64,000 nt of DNA from a virus. Within the stretch, counting starts at the first letter, position 1. Every line of letters starts with the position of its first letter. This document shows, piece after piece, positions 1 to 7,476 of this stretch. The stretch lies in IMG/VR virus record IMGVR_UViG_3300042453_002354, positions 62,001 through 126,000 of that record. The stretch is one strand, 5' to 3'. The notes beneath the pieces are model-generated. The model saw only the letters and a list, made by a program, of their open reading frames with translations, had not been told where the DNA came from and ran no database searches. The translations under genes and the position numbers were made by a program.

Positions 1-1104
1 TTTGTATCTTTTAATATTGGTTTTATGAAACGAAACGGCTGTATTTTTTTCTCGTATTTCAAAATCAATCTTTTGTATATCGGATTGAACATCTAATATG
101 GAAGTTTTTTCCATTATCAGCTTTTCTATCATAGCTTCGGTTTGTGATAATCCAATCTCAACCTCTTCTAAAGCTGAAGTTTTCTTATGTACCTCACATA
201 TTTTTGTATCTTCTGCTATTGATTGCTTGCAGGTAGGACAAGTTTCATTTTGACTGTAAAACTCTATCTCTCTACTCAATCTGGACTTATTATTCATCAG
301 TTTTGATTTAATATCATTACACTTGAATAATTGTGATTCTATTGGTTTTAGTGTTTTAATACCCATCTCTGACTTTTTAGTTTCCAATTCACTTATATAA
401 GATGAAATGGACTCTAAAGATCTTTTTTCAGTTTCAATCATTTCATTTATTTGTTCTATCTTTTCAGTCTTCCTTTGTCTCAAAGTATTGACATACTTGG
501 ATGCCATATCAATTTTTTGATTGGTGTGGGAGATACTACTATCAAGATCGTGTAGTTTAACTTTAAGCAAGGAAACTTTTTCTCTGAGTAAAGAATTCAT
601 TACAGAAAATATTTGTATATCCAATAAATCTTCTATAATGTTACGACGATCTGAGGGTTTTAATTGCATAAAAGGTGTAAAGTTGGCCGCACCCAACATC
701 ACTACCTGTAAAAAGGTTCTGTAATTGATTTTTAATATTTGATTTTCTAGTACGGATTGATAATCAACATTACTGGAATCTTGATTGAGTAAAATGCCAT
801 TTTCTGTTATTTCAAATATATTTGGTTTAATGCCTCTAGTGATTTTATATTTCTTACCGTTAGTTTCAAACTCAACGAATACTACACAATCGCCTTCATT
901 TACAGCATTAACCAATTTTGGCTTATTGATATTCCTAAAAGGTTTGTTGAAGAGACAAAATGTGAGTGCATCTAGTAGTGTAGATTTACCGGAGCCTGAA
1001 GGTCCGAATAAGATTGTGGTTTTATGCTGATCTAAAGCAATCTCAATTCCTGAGTTTCCCGTACTTAATAGATTTTTCCAAAATATTTTGGTAAACCTTA
1101 TCAC
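1..1104 (-). CDS. 46: Recombination endonuclease subunit gp46 (SbcC/Rad50-like), 3' end outside the window
   Basis: ATPase half of the gp46/gp47 complex, which resects DNA ends for recombination-dependent replication and late host DNA breakdown. Seen: 368 open codons running off the left edge. A Walker A motif GPSGSGKST lies at residues 34-42, followed by a long charged, coiled-coil-like stretch and a CPTC zinc-hook motif at about residues 289-292 (229-240), the SMC/Rad50 hallmark. The start is a GTG whose first bases overlap the stop of gp47 (GTGA), suggesting translational coupling. T4 gp46 is about 560 aa, so roughly a third, including Walker B and signature motifs, should lie beyond position 1. 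It is absent from a simple closed-ORF list only because it is truncated by the window. Confidence 0.95.
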   Translation of the reverse strand, partial: MIRFTKIFWKNLLSTGNSGIEIALDQHKTTILFGPSGSGKSTLLDALTFCLFNKPFRNINKPKLVNAVNEGDCVVFVEFETNGKKYKITRGIKPNIFEITENGILLNQDSSNVDYQSVLENQILKINYRTFLQVVMLGAANFTPFMQLKPSDRRNIIEDLLDIQIFSVMNSLLREKVSLLKVKLHDLDSSISHTNQKIDMASKYVNTLRQRKTEKIEQINEMIETEKRSLESISSYISELETKKSEMGIKTLKPIESQLFKCNDIKSKLMNNKSRLSREIEFYSQNETCPTCKQSIAEDTKICEVHKKTSALEEVEIGLSQTEAMIEKLIMEKTSILDVQSDIQKIDFEIREKNTAVSFHKTNIKRYK

Positions 1105-2165
1105 GTTCCCTCTTGCATCTTTAAATTAATGGCTTCATGATACAACTTGCTCATGAAGTCGATTATATCACCCTCATTAGAGAGTTGCAAATTTTTTATG
1201 TAGTCCACTAAAATAGATTTTGTATCTTTGCCAACATCGACAGACACATCTTCATTTTTTTTCTGAAAAACAAGATCTACTATAGAAACGTCAGCCGGAG
1301 ATTTATTGTATAAGTTATCTAAAAACTTATCAAGGAAATAAGGATTTGTTTTATTTTTAATAATAATTTTTACATACTTGTTCGTAAAAGAATTATAGTC
1401 AATATTAGATAGATCATTCATTGACATATGTTCATCGTCATATTCAAATTTGATAAACATACTTTTTGGATTCTCGAAGAATTGCAAAGAGCGATCATTA
1501 AAATCGAAAATATGATAACCTCTAGGATCTCCAAAATCGGACCAAGTCATGCCATATGGAGAACCTACGTATGTTATATTACCTTTAGTAGATCTATGGT
1601 GATAATGGCCGGACAATACTATTCTAAACTTTTTCAAAACTTCTTCACTCAGTCCGTGTGTGCTTTGATGTCCCTTGAACATATCGAAACCCATAAGTTC
1701 AAAATGTCCAAAACAAATATCAGATCTAGCCTCATCCAATTCTTTTATAAATTGTTGTTCTTGTCCAGATGGAATCCAAGGACACAGAAAAACTTTATAT
1801 CCATCATTTTCCCAAAGGTGTGGTTTGTCGTAGACGAATATATTTGGATATGAATCCAATAATTGCATACTATTCACATCATTTGTATTCTTGTAATACA
1901 CATCGTGATTACCTACTATTACGTGTAGATTGATTTTATTTTCACACAGAATATCAAAGAAGTTTTGCCGCCAATCTGATAGAGTTTTAAAGTTGATGTA
2001 TTTCCTTCGATCAAATACATCACCCAAATGAAATACGTGTTGAATGTCGTTCTGCTTCATTCTTGGTATGAAGTCATCACGAAGATATTCAATACAAAAC
2101 TGTGAGAAAAATTGAGAATCATTTCTCACACCAATATGCTGATCTGCTATAATTCCTACTTTCAT
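1101..2165 (-). CDS. 47: Recombination endonuclease subunit gp47 (SbcD/Mre11-like)
   Basis: Nuclease partner of gp46; a calcineurin-type metallophosphoesterase that trims DNA ends for strand invasion. Seen in the 354 aa: metal-binding D8-x-H10, GDVFDRR at 48-54, GNHD at 85-88 and a GHYHH motif near 194, in the expected order. T4 gp47 is 339 aa, so length and architecture are complete. It begins one base after gp55 ends and overlaps gp46 by 4 nt, so gp55-47-46 reads as one unit. Known family: Mre11/SbcD with an SbcC partner; that assignment is secure. Confidence 0.96.
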   Translation of the reverse strand: MKVGIIADQHIGVRNDSQFFSQFCIEYLRDDFIPRMKQNDIQHVFHLGDVFDRRKYINFKTLSDWRQNFFDILCENKINLHVIVGNHDVYYKNTNDVNSMQLLDSYPNIFVYDKPHLWENDGYKVFLCPWIPSGQEQQFIKELDEARSDICFGHFELMGFDMFKGHQSTHGLSEEVLKKFRIVLSGHYHHRSTKGNITYVGSPYGMTWSDFGDPRGYHIFDFNDRSLQFFENPKSMFIKFEYDDEHMSMNDLSNIDYNSFTNKYVKIIIKNKTNPYFLDKFLDNLYNKSPADVSIVDLVFQKKNEDVSVDVGKDTKSILVDYIKNLQLSNEGDIIDFMSKLYHEAINLKMQEGT

Positions 2166-2765
2166 CTATTCTATCAACTTATTGATCTTTTCTTTACTCT
2201 TTGCTTTTTTGGCAAAGTTGTTAGTTTCAAATTGTTCGATATATTTTCTCATATTAATATCTGCATACTCACTGCCATATCTCAAATTGCCGTCAATACC
2301 TTCACTGCCCTCAGCATCTCTCAATCCATTTTCAATACTTTTATATTTGATGTATAAATGCTGCTTCTCTTTTTTTATTCTTCTAACAAATGCCCAAGTA
2401 ATGATTTGGGTAAAATAAGCAAATGGATTATTACTTTTTTCTGGATCAAAATTATCAATATACAATAAACAGTTCTCTATACCATCTGCTATCATATCAT
2501 CTTTAAATGGATAATTAGCGAATCCTGGAGAATTACTAAGTTTATGTGCAATTTGGGTTATCATTAAACCTATTTCATCAGGAACAGGTGGTAAATCTGG
2601 TATAGTTGCACGACGATTAGACTTTAATTGTTCTACATAAGGCTTCCGCAATTCGGCAAATTCTTTCATTGCCTCGAAAAATCTTTTATTGTCCACATAA
2701 TGAACAACTTCTTTTTTCTTTGTCTTTGGTTTTACAACCCTTTTAATTCTTCTTATTGTCTTCAC
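2166..2765 (-). CDS. 55: Late-transcription sigma factor gp55
   Basis: Divergent sigma70-family factor that lets host RNA polymerase recognise T4-type late promoters (TATAAATA). Seen: 199 aa (T4 gp55 is 185), a very basic N-terminus, and a central sigma region-2-like stretch with aromatic and basic residues around FAYFTQIITWAFVRRIKKEK. No region 4 is present, as expected for gp55. Its presence agrees with the many NATAAATA boxes upstream of the structural operons here. The gene sits between uvsW and gp47, as in marine T4-like phages. Upstream is the only gene-free gap over 300 bp in the window. Any sliding-clamp-binding tail at the C-terminus (ends INKLIE) is not obvious. Confidence 0.9.
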   Translation of the reverse strand: MKTIRRIKRVVKPKTKKKEVVHYVDNKRFFEAMKEFAELRKPYVEQLKSNRRATIPDLPPVPDEIGLMITQIAHKLSNSPGFANYPFKDDMIADGIENCLLYIDNFDPEKSNNPFAYFTQIITWAFVRRIKKEKQHLYIKYKSIENGLRDAEGSEGIDGNLRYGSEYADINMRKYIEQFETNNFAKKAKSKEKINKLIE

Positions 2766-2802
2766 AAAGATGCCTTAAAAATAGATTAAACTCTATATTG
2801 AA

Positions 2803-2831
2803 AGATTACTAAAAATAATCAACAATGTCAA
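2803..2831 (-). promoter_or_regulatory. Possible sigma70-like promoter for gp55-47-46
   Basis: A perfect TTGACA lies at 2826-2831 (minus strand), then 17 nt, then TAATCT at 2803-2808, only a 3/6 match to the -10 consensus. Transcription would start about 30 nt before the gp55 ATG. The spacing is good but the -10 is weak, and no late-promoter box sits at a suitable distance on this strand. Confidence 0.3.
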
Positions 2832-2908
2832 CAAAATAAATAAAAGCCAATTGACAGATTTTGAACGTTATTCTCCTTACCGCTAAAAGGAGATTTTGAA
2901 TCATTATG

Positions 2909-2999
2909 AATACAATAAAATACAGAAAGTATTAGATGATTTGCGACGAAGGAGCAAATCATGTGCGAAGCACACTATAATTAAATACAATAAAATACA
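2909..2999. repeat. Two-copy 16-nt direct repeat flanking hairpins
   Basis: The same 16-nt AT-rich sequence occurs at 2909-2924 and 2984-2999, a 75-nt period. Both GCGAAGC-type hairpins lie between the copies. Only two copies exist, so this is not a CRISPR array. Confidence 0.75.
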
Positions 3000-3113
3000 A
3001 AACGAAATGACGAACGAAGTGAGGAATGTAGTTTAGAAAGATTGTATATAATTAACACACAAAAAATGCTGTTGTCAAATTTATTTTTCAACAAAATGTC
3101 TAATACCAGACAA

Positions 3114-3524
3114 TTATTGAAAAGTGTCTTCATCATCAAATTTATAGGTATCGAAAAACATCTTTTTGTGGAAATAGTCACTAATATAATATTCAGCATC
3201 ATTATAACTATTAATGTAGAGATCTATATACTCTTTTTTTGGTTTAAAGAATGCCAATACTTTATCTCTAGGTATTAAAGCTACGGTAGAATCTGAAAAA
3301 GGAATCCAGTCCAAAAGCTGTATGTTATAGTGTCCTTCAATTTCGTCGTATTCAGAAGTTAGTAGTTTTGGCGCTCCTACTAAAACAACACTATCTATAT
3401 TTCCCACAACTGCAAATTTTTTCTCTTCTTCGGGAAATACATAGCAAATTAAATCTTCTCTAGTCATCAATTTAATGACTTTAATATTTTCTATTTTGTT
3501 ATTTACTGGTAAATGTTTAGGCAT
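3114..3524 (-). CDS. Conserved T4-like phage protein, possible Sm-like fold
   Basis: 136-aa protein without a recognised catalytic motif. The N-terminus contains KVIKLMTREDLICYVF and a run of alternating hydrophobic residues, then a WIPFSD segment and an acidic tail. I recall this layout from small proteins encoded beside uvsW in marine T4-like phages; it hints at a small Sm/LSm-like beta-barrel, which is inference only. It starts at the base where uvsW ends (TAATG-type junction), so it is very likely co-translated with uvsW. The C-terminus ends just before the hairpin-rich gap. Function unknown. Confidence 0.7.
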   Translation of the reverse strand: MPKHLPVNNKIENIKVIKLMTREDLICYVFPEEEKKFAVVGNIDSVVLVGAPKLLTSEYDEIEGHYNIQLLDWIPFSDSTVALIPRDKVLAFFKPKKEYIDLYINSYNDAEYYISDYFHKKMFFDTYKFDDEDTFQ

Positions 3525-4978
3525 TAGAAAACCACTTTATGTATTTTGTAATCAAATTTTTCACTATCGTAAACTTTAGCTCTTTCCAAGAAATGCTTCA
3601 ATGCATAATTTTTTCTATTTTTATAAGAAAAATCATCTACTATGTCATATAAGTTGGCTTTATTTGAGTAATCGCCTATTCTTAAAACTCTTCCAATAGA
3701 TTGCAAAGATCTAATTCTCGATTTTGTAGGCGAAACAAAAATAATATTATCTAAGTTTTTAATATTAACACCAGTAGAAAAAACTTTTACAGAAGCCACA
3801 ATAATTGAACCTCTTTCATTTTCAACTTTTTTTCTAATCTCTTCTCTTTCTTCTGAAGGTGTTCCACCATATACAAAATATACATTTCTGTTTTTAATTG
3901 ACTTTTCAATCATAGAATGTAAAATCTTGCCGTGGTCATCAACAAATTCAAAAAGAATCAAAGTAGTGTCATTTAATGTTTTTGTTAAGTTTGTTATAAA
4001 TCTATTTCTTCTTTCGTGTTTAATTATGTATTTAACCTCCTCATCATATGTAGTTTCTTTCATTAACTTGCATTCATATTCAGGGTATTTTAAGCATATA
4101 CAGTGTATGCTTAGTTTTGCCAAAAAATTATTATCAATTAACTCTTTTGTGGAAATAACAGAAAATACCGGACCAAGGTATCCTTCTAGTATCAATTGAT
4201 TAACTTTTGTTCCATCTAAAGTTCCTGTCGTTCCTATTTTAATTTTAGTGTTTGAAGTTTTTTTCAATATTGAAGTTATAGAAGCACTTTTTCCTAAATG
4301 TGCTTCATCACAAATGATAACGTCAAATTGTTCAAACCAAACTTTTGGTAATTTATAGAGAGATTGCCAAGTACCTACTATTATATTTTTATTTGTATTT
4401 TTATCTTGTCCGCCATAAACTAAATGTATCTCACGATCAGTATTAAAGGTTTTATCGTTCACTGCATAGTCCGAAAAATCACTTTTCATTTGGTGTATGA
4501 GTGAAAGAGTAGGAACGATTATTAAAGTTTTGGTATTGAACCATCGGGTCAAAGTGTATATGGTAGCTGATTTACCTGAACCTGTTGGTGATAGTAATAA
4601 AGTTCTATTATTTTCGATTACGTGCTTAATACCTTTTATTTGGTAATCTCTTAGTTCAAATGGCAGCTTCAAATTATCAATAAATTCATTGAACTTGTCC
4701 AGATTGACTTCAATGCTTGAATCCGATTCATAGTCGAGAGTATAATCACGTTCCTTACAAAACTGTTTAAGGTAGTTCAAAAGGCCTATCGGCAAGGTGC
4801 AGTCCATCATATTGTAGAGACGAACATAACCATCCCACAATCTATTTTTGTAAGATGGTGTGAATTGAAATCCTTCTTGTCGGAATTTAAAATAGTCGGA
4901 TAGCTCTTGGTGTATGTACCCTTCAGTACGTAACCTAAAAAATACTTCATCAATTTTTTCGAGTTGTATTTTAGCCAT
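3524..4978 (-). CDS. uvsW: UvsW-like RNA-DNA/branch-migration helicase
   Basis: Superfamily 2 helicase that unwinds R-loops and branched DNA, switching T4 replication from origin- to recombination-dependent. Seen in 484 aa (T4 UvsW 503): an N-terminal substrate-binding domain with the family-typical NRLWDG around 45-50; Walker A SPTGSGKS at 130-137; DEAH at 224-227; GTTGT motif III; and a C-terminal SIGRVLR motif VI. It lies downstream of uvsY with a short gap and upstream of the Sm-like gene. The ATG at 4978 is kept because the conserved N-terminal pattern begins immediately. No classical Shine-Dalgarno (SD) sequence is seen. Confidence 0.95.
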   Translation of the reverse strand: MAKIQLEKIDEVFFRLRTEGYIHQELSDYFKFRQEGFQFTPSYKNRLWDGYVRLYNMMDCTLPIGLLNYLKQFCKERDYTLDYESDSSIEVNLDKFNEFIDNLKLPFELRDYQIKGIKHVIENNRTLLLSPTGSGKSATIYTLTRWFNTKTLIIVPTLSLIHQMKSDFSDYAVNDKTFNTDREIHLVYGGQDKNTNKNIIVGTWQSLYKLPKVWFEQFDVIICDEAHLGKSASITSILKKTSNTKIKIGTTGTLDGTKVNQLILEGYLGPVFSVISTKELIDNNFLAKLSIHCICLKYPEYECKLMKETTYDEEVKYIIKHERRNRFITNLTKTLNDTTLILFEFVDDHGKILHSMIEKSIKNRNVYFVYGGTPSEEREEIRKKVENERGSIIVASVKVFSTGVNIKNLDNIIFVSPTKSRIRSLQSIGRVLRIGDYSNKANLYDIVDDFSYKNRKNYALKHFLERAKVYDSEKFDYKIHKVVF

Positions 4979-5006
4979 ATGCTATATTTATAGCACATAT
5001 TAGAAG

Positions 5007-5441
5007 CTAACTTCCTTGGCTAAACTTGATGAATTCTATGGCGTTTCTTATATTCCAGGTTCTTTGTTTTAAGTTGTCGAGAATTGAATGTAAGAAATCG
5101 ATTTTTTCTTTTTGATAGGCAATCTTCTGATTGGATTCTATAATTTTTTTGTCTGACTGTAAATACACGTCAATGTCAGATTTTAATACTCTTTTATCAA
5201 AACTATCTAGTCCCAGTTCTCTTAATTCTTCAGGAGAAATTTTTCCATTGTAGTATTCCCATCGAACTTTATAAAGAAGTGAATGATCACTTTCCATCTT
5301 CTTTAGTAGAAGTTTTTCTCTAGTGTATATTTTATAATATTTGTTGTGTAATTCTGGAATCTTTAGACTTTCTGTGGCTAGATCGGAACGATCAACCTTA
5401 CAATCATTACTCCATAATTCTTCAATTTTGTCTATTTCCAT
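5007..5441 (-). CDS. uvsY: UvsY recombination mediator
   Basis: UvsY loads the UvsX recombinase onto gp32-coated single-stranded DNA. The 144-aa product (T4 UvsY 137) shows the family-typical start MEIDKIEELW, the ESLKIPELHNKYYKIY block, and a C-terminal helical tail with RTWNIRNAIEFIKF. A start 15 nt upstream (5456) is possible but would overlap the upstream gene. I prefer the ATG at 5441 because family members begin at this point. The gene lies between the gp3-like gene and uvsW, as in marine T4-like phages. UvsX is not in this window. Confidence 0.88.
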   Translation of the reverse strand: MEIDKIEELWSNDCKVDRSDLATESLKIPELHNKYYKIYTREKLLLKKMESDHSLLYKVRWEYYNGKISPEELRELGLDSFDKRVLKSDIDVYLQSDKKIIESNQKIAYQKEKIDFLHSILDNLKQRTWNIRNAIEFIKFSQGS

Positions 5442-5445
5442 ATTT

Positions 5446-6000
5446 TTATAGATCATCAGATATTGTATAATAACTATATCTGAAAGATACTACGGATGTC
5501 AAGAGAATAGTTTCGGAATTTGAAGCATCAATGTCAATACCTGATAAGCTAATAGGAAATGCGTCCACAAAAGTGTATCGTAAAAGTGGATTACCCTGAC
5601 TACTGGAAATTATTAAATCTATATTTGAGTAAATATTTCCTTGTCCAAATGGCCTTTGTAATGGATATGTTTTTCCTGTAATATCTTTGTCTAATCCTGA
5701 TTTAAGTTTTACATACTGTTCAAAGTTTTGAGGAAAATTTAATCCGTGTATCCACATGTAAAAGTCGTACCAGTTTTTTAAACCCTCTTGTACTAAAAAG
5801 GTCATTTCTAGATTTGAATATTCTAAACTAGTGCCTGGCAATTGTATGGCATTGAATAAGTTTTCTTGTGTTACTACGCCAGAAACTATTTCTGGGATAT
5901 TTACTTTTTGAATGAAGAATGAGCTTTCTTGCAATCTTGGAATGACAACAGCAAATGTCAATCCGTTTTGGAAGTTTTTAGTTGTTAGACTGCCTCTCAT
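5446..6000 (-). CDS. 3: Tail-tube-like protein, candidate gp3 tail completion/tube terminator
   Basis: 184 aa; T4 gp3 is 176 aa. The central pattern (LPGTSLEYSNLEMTFLVQEG followed by WYDFYMWI) matches the tube-fold signature also seen in gp19 of this phage (MPGV, then FQWSNRING). In marine T4-like phages gp3 sits directly between gp23 and uvsY, exactly this position. The role would be capping the proximal end of the tail tube and stabilising the sheath. It is separated from gp23 by a strong terminator and has its own late promoter (6036-6043). The alternative is another tube/baseplate tube-initiator paralogue. The symbol rests mainly on position and length. Confidence 0.6.
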   Translation of the reverse strand: MRGSLTTKNFQNGLTFAVVIPRLQESSFFIQKVNIPEIVSGVVTQENLFNAIQLPGTSLEYSNLEMTFLVQEGLKNWYDFYMWIHGLNFPQNFEQYVKLKSGLDKDITGKTYPLQRPFGQGNIYSNIDLIISSSQGNPLLRYTFVDAFPISLSGIDIDASNSETILLTSVVSFRYSYYTISDDL

Positions 6001-6035
6001 ATATTTTTTTATTTTATAATATTATCTGTGTCAAT

Positions 6036-6043
6036 TATTTATG
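6036..6043 (-). promoter_or_regulatory. Late promoter (CATAAATA)
   Basis: CATAAATA on the minus strand, 36 nt upstream of the gp3-like gene and just downstream of the gp23 terminator, allowing restart of late transcription. Confidence 0.7.
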
Positions 6044-6045
6044 CA

Positions 6046-6081
6046 CAAAAAAAATGAGAGCGATATTTCTACCGCTCTCAT
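6046..6081 (-). terminator. Intrinsic terminator after gp23
   Basis: A perfect 9-bp stem (6073-6081 with 6054-6062) with a 10-nt loop is followed on the minus strand by eight Ts (6046-6053). It lies 27 nt beyond the gp23 stop. Confidence 0.9.
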
Positions 6082-6107
6082 TTACTAATCACTCGATAAT
6101 CAGGATA

Positions 6108-7424
6108 TTACAGAGAAGTAATAGCCATCTTACGGAAGAACTCGTTAGAGTTAGCAACGATACTACCGTTACTATTACCAGCAAAGTTGCTAAATGGATG
6201 AGCAACGATACCATAACGAGTCTTGAACGCAATCTTTGGTTGGAATTGGTTCTGATCCACAGCCCTCATCATTTGGAGAGGAACATAAGGACAGTAGAAC
6301 AATCCAGCATCATAAGGATTTGCACCCTTATAACCAACAACCAAGAAGTTTGAACCTACAACATAAGGATCAATATAAACCTTGAAACGTCCATTGAGAA
6401 CACCAACAAAAGTATCACCAGTGTCATCAACGTTCAGGTTATCTTTGAGGTTTGTACCATAGTCAAGAAGTCCAGCGGACGAAAGGGCCGAAGCAACGTC
6501 CGAAGTACAAACGATCCAGTTACCACGACCACGACGAGTTCTCTTGGCAATTGTGTTTGCTTCTTTTTCAAGATGGAACATCAAACCTTTGAACTTTTCA
6601 ACTAACCAACGACCATCGGTGTCATTGTCAAGATCAATAGTTCCAGGAACTGAAGTATAAGTAGCACCAGGAACAGCCGATACGTAAATGGTACGGATGA
6701 ATTCACGGTTGATTTCAGCAAGAATTTCACCAGAAAGAATGTTTGCCAATTCGCTCTCGGCATCCAATCCATGAACCGCACGAAGATCATCCGCAAGTTC
6801 TGTGGTGTATTCAGCTTTAAGAGCACGAGTCTTAGCTTCCACTGTGAGCTTATCAATGCTGAAAGCCATTTGTGGAATTATGTTATCTTCACCCTGTGCT
6901 GTTGGCATCGCAGTACCAACATCTGCCATTGTGATGGCCAGAGGATCAAGAGTTGCATTATGTGTTCCAGTACCCGAGAAATCTGTGTCTGCTTCAAAGT
7001 GAAGTGCTTCGGAACCCCCTTGTGTACTATACTTGCTTTTAAGCGCAAATATCAGTCCTGTAGGTGCGTTCATTGGCTGAACACCAGCAACATCGAATGC
7101 CATAAGACGTGGAAGAACACGACGAACGAGAGAAATAAGAACAGGATCATAACCCTTCAAGTTAGGGTTAGCGTTTGGAAATCCACCAGTTGAGTTCACT
7201 GCTGGAGCCTCATTCAACATTCTGGCTTCATTCAATGCACCCTCGGAGGAATAACCACCGTTGACCAATTTCTTGTTTTCAATCGCTTGGTTTTCAAGAA
7301 CAACCGACATGGCCATTCTCTTGTAACGATCTTTGACAGGAATCACTCCCGATTCGTTGAGGTCGAGAACCCTCTCCCACTTTTTCATCAGCTTGGGAAT
7401 GCTGACTTGTGTACTCAAAATCAT
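6108..7424 (-). CDS. 23: Major capsid protein gp23
   Basis: HK97-fold major head protein. 438 aa (T4 precursor 521). Seen: family-typical RRVLPRLMAFDVAGVQPMN, a central KTRALKAEYTTELADD segment and the C-terminal NSNEFFRKM ending. The N-terminal leader carries two LNE sites (64-66 and 70-72). T4-type prohead proteases cut after (L/I)-x-E, so maturation after E72 is likely, leaving about 366 aa. A good SD (AGGAG) precedes the ATG, with a TATAAATA late promoter at 7469-7476 and a strong terminator behind, fitting a highly expressed single-gene transcript. Confidence 0.97.
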   Translation of the reverse strand: MILSTQVSIPKLMKKWERVLDLNESGVIPVKDRYKRMAMSVVLENQAIENKKLVNGGYSSEGALNEARMLNEAPAVNSTGGFPNANPNLKGYDPVLISLVRRVLPRLMAFDVAGVQPMNAPTGLIFALKSKYSTQGGSEALHFEADTDFSGTGTHNATLDPLAITMADVGTAMPTAQGEDNIIPQMAFSIDKLTVEAKTRALKAEYTTELADDLRAVHGLDAESELANILSGEILAEINREFIRTIYVSAVPGATYTSVPGTIDLDNDTDGRWLVEKFKGLMFHLEKEANTIAKRTRRGRGNWIVCTSDVASALSSAGLLDYGTNLKDNLNVDDTGDTFVGVLNGRFKVYIDPYVVGSNFLVVGYKGANPYDAGLFYCPYVPLQMMRAVDQNQFQPKIAFKTRYGIVAHPFSNFAGNSNGSIVANSNEFFRKMAITSL

Positions 7425-7468
7425 TTTTTCTTAACTCCTAAGTTATTTTTAAGTTAATTCATACAAAT

Positions 7469-7476
7469 TATTTATA
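7469..7476 (-). promoter_or_regulatory. Late promoter of gp23 (TATAAATA)
   Basis: Perfect TATAAATA on the minus strand, 45 nt upstream of the gp23 ATG. Confidence 0.85.

Larger units (their letters stand above)
2766..3113. other. Gene-free, hairpin-rich intergenic region upstream of gp55
   Basis: No convincing ORF in 348 bp. It holds two identical 16-nt copies of an AT-rich repeat (2909-2924 and 2984-2999). Between them are a perfect 9-bp stem with a 9-nt loop (2936-2944 with 2954-2962) and a 5-bp stem with a GAA loop (2962-2966 with 2970-2974). A third CGAAG-containing segment lies at about 3008-3024. Further along the minus strand are a CTCCTT/AAGGAG hairpin (about 2874-2893) and inverted TGTCAA/TTGACA sites (2826-2831 and 2852-2857). 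It may control gp55-47-46 or encode a small RNA. Confidence 0.5.

Noticed and set aside
2909-2999. Direct repeats considered as att sites or CRISPR
   Set aside because: No integrase in the window, just two copies, and a 59-nt spacer made of hairpins.
4985-4992. Perfect TATAAATA on the minus strand next to uvsW
   Set aside because: It is only 7 nt from the uvsW ATG, so a transcript would be practically leaderless; it is also part of a GCTATA/TATAGC palindrome. Not called as a promoter.
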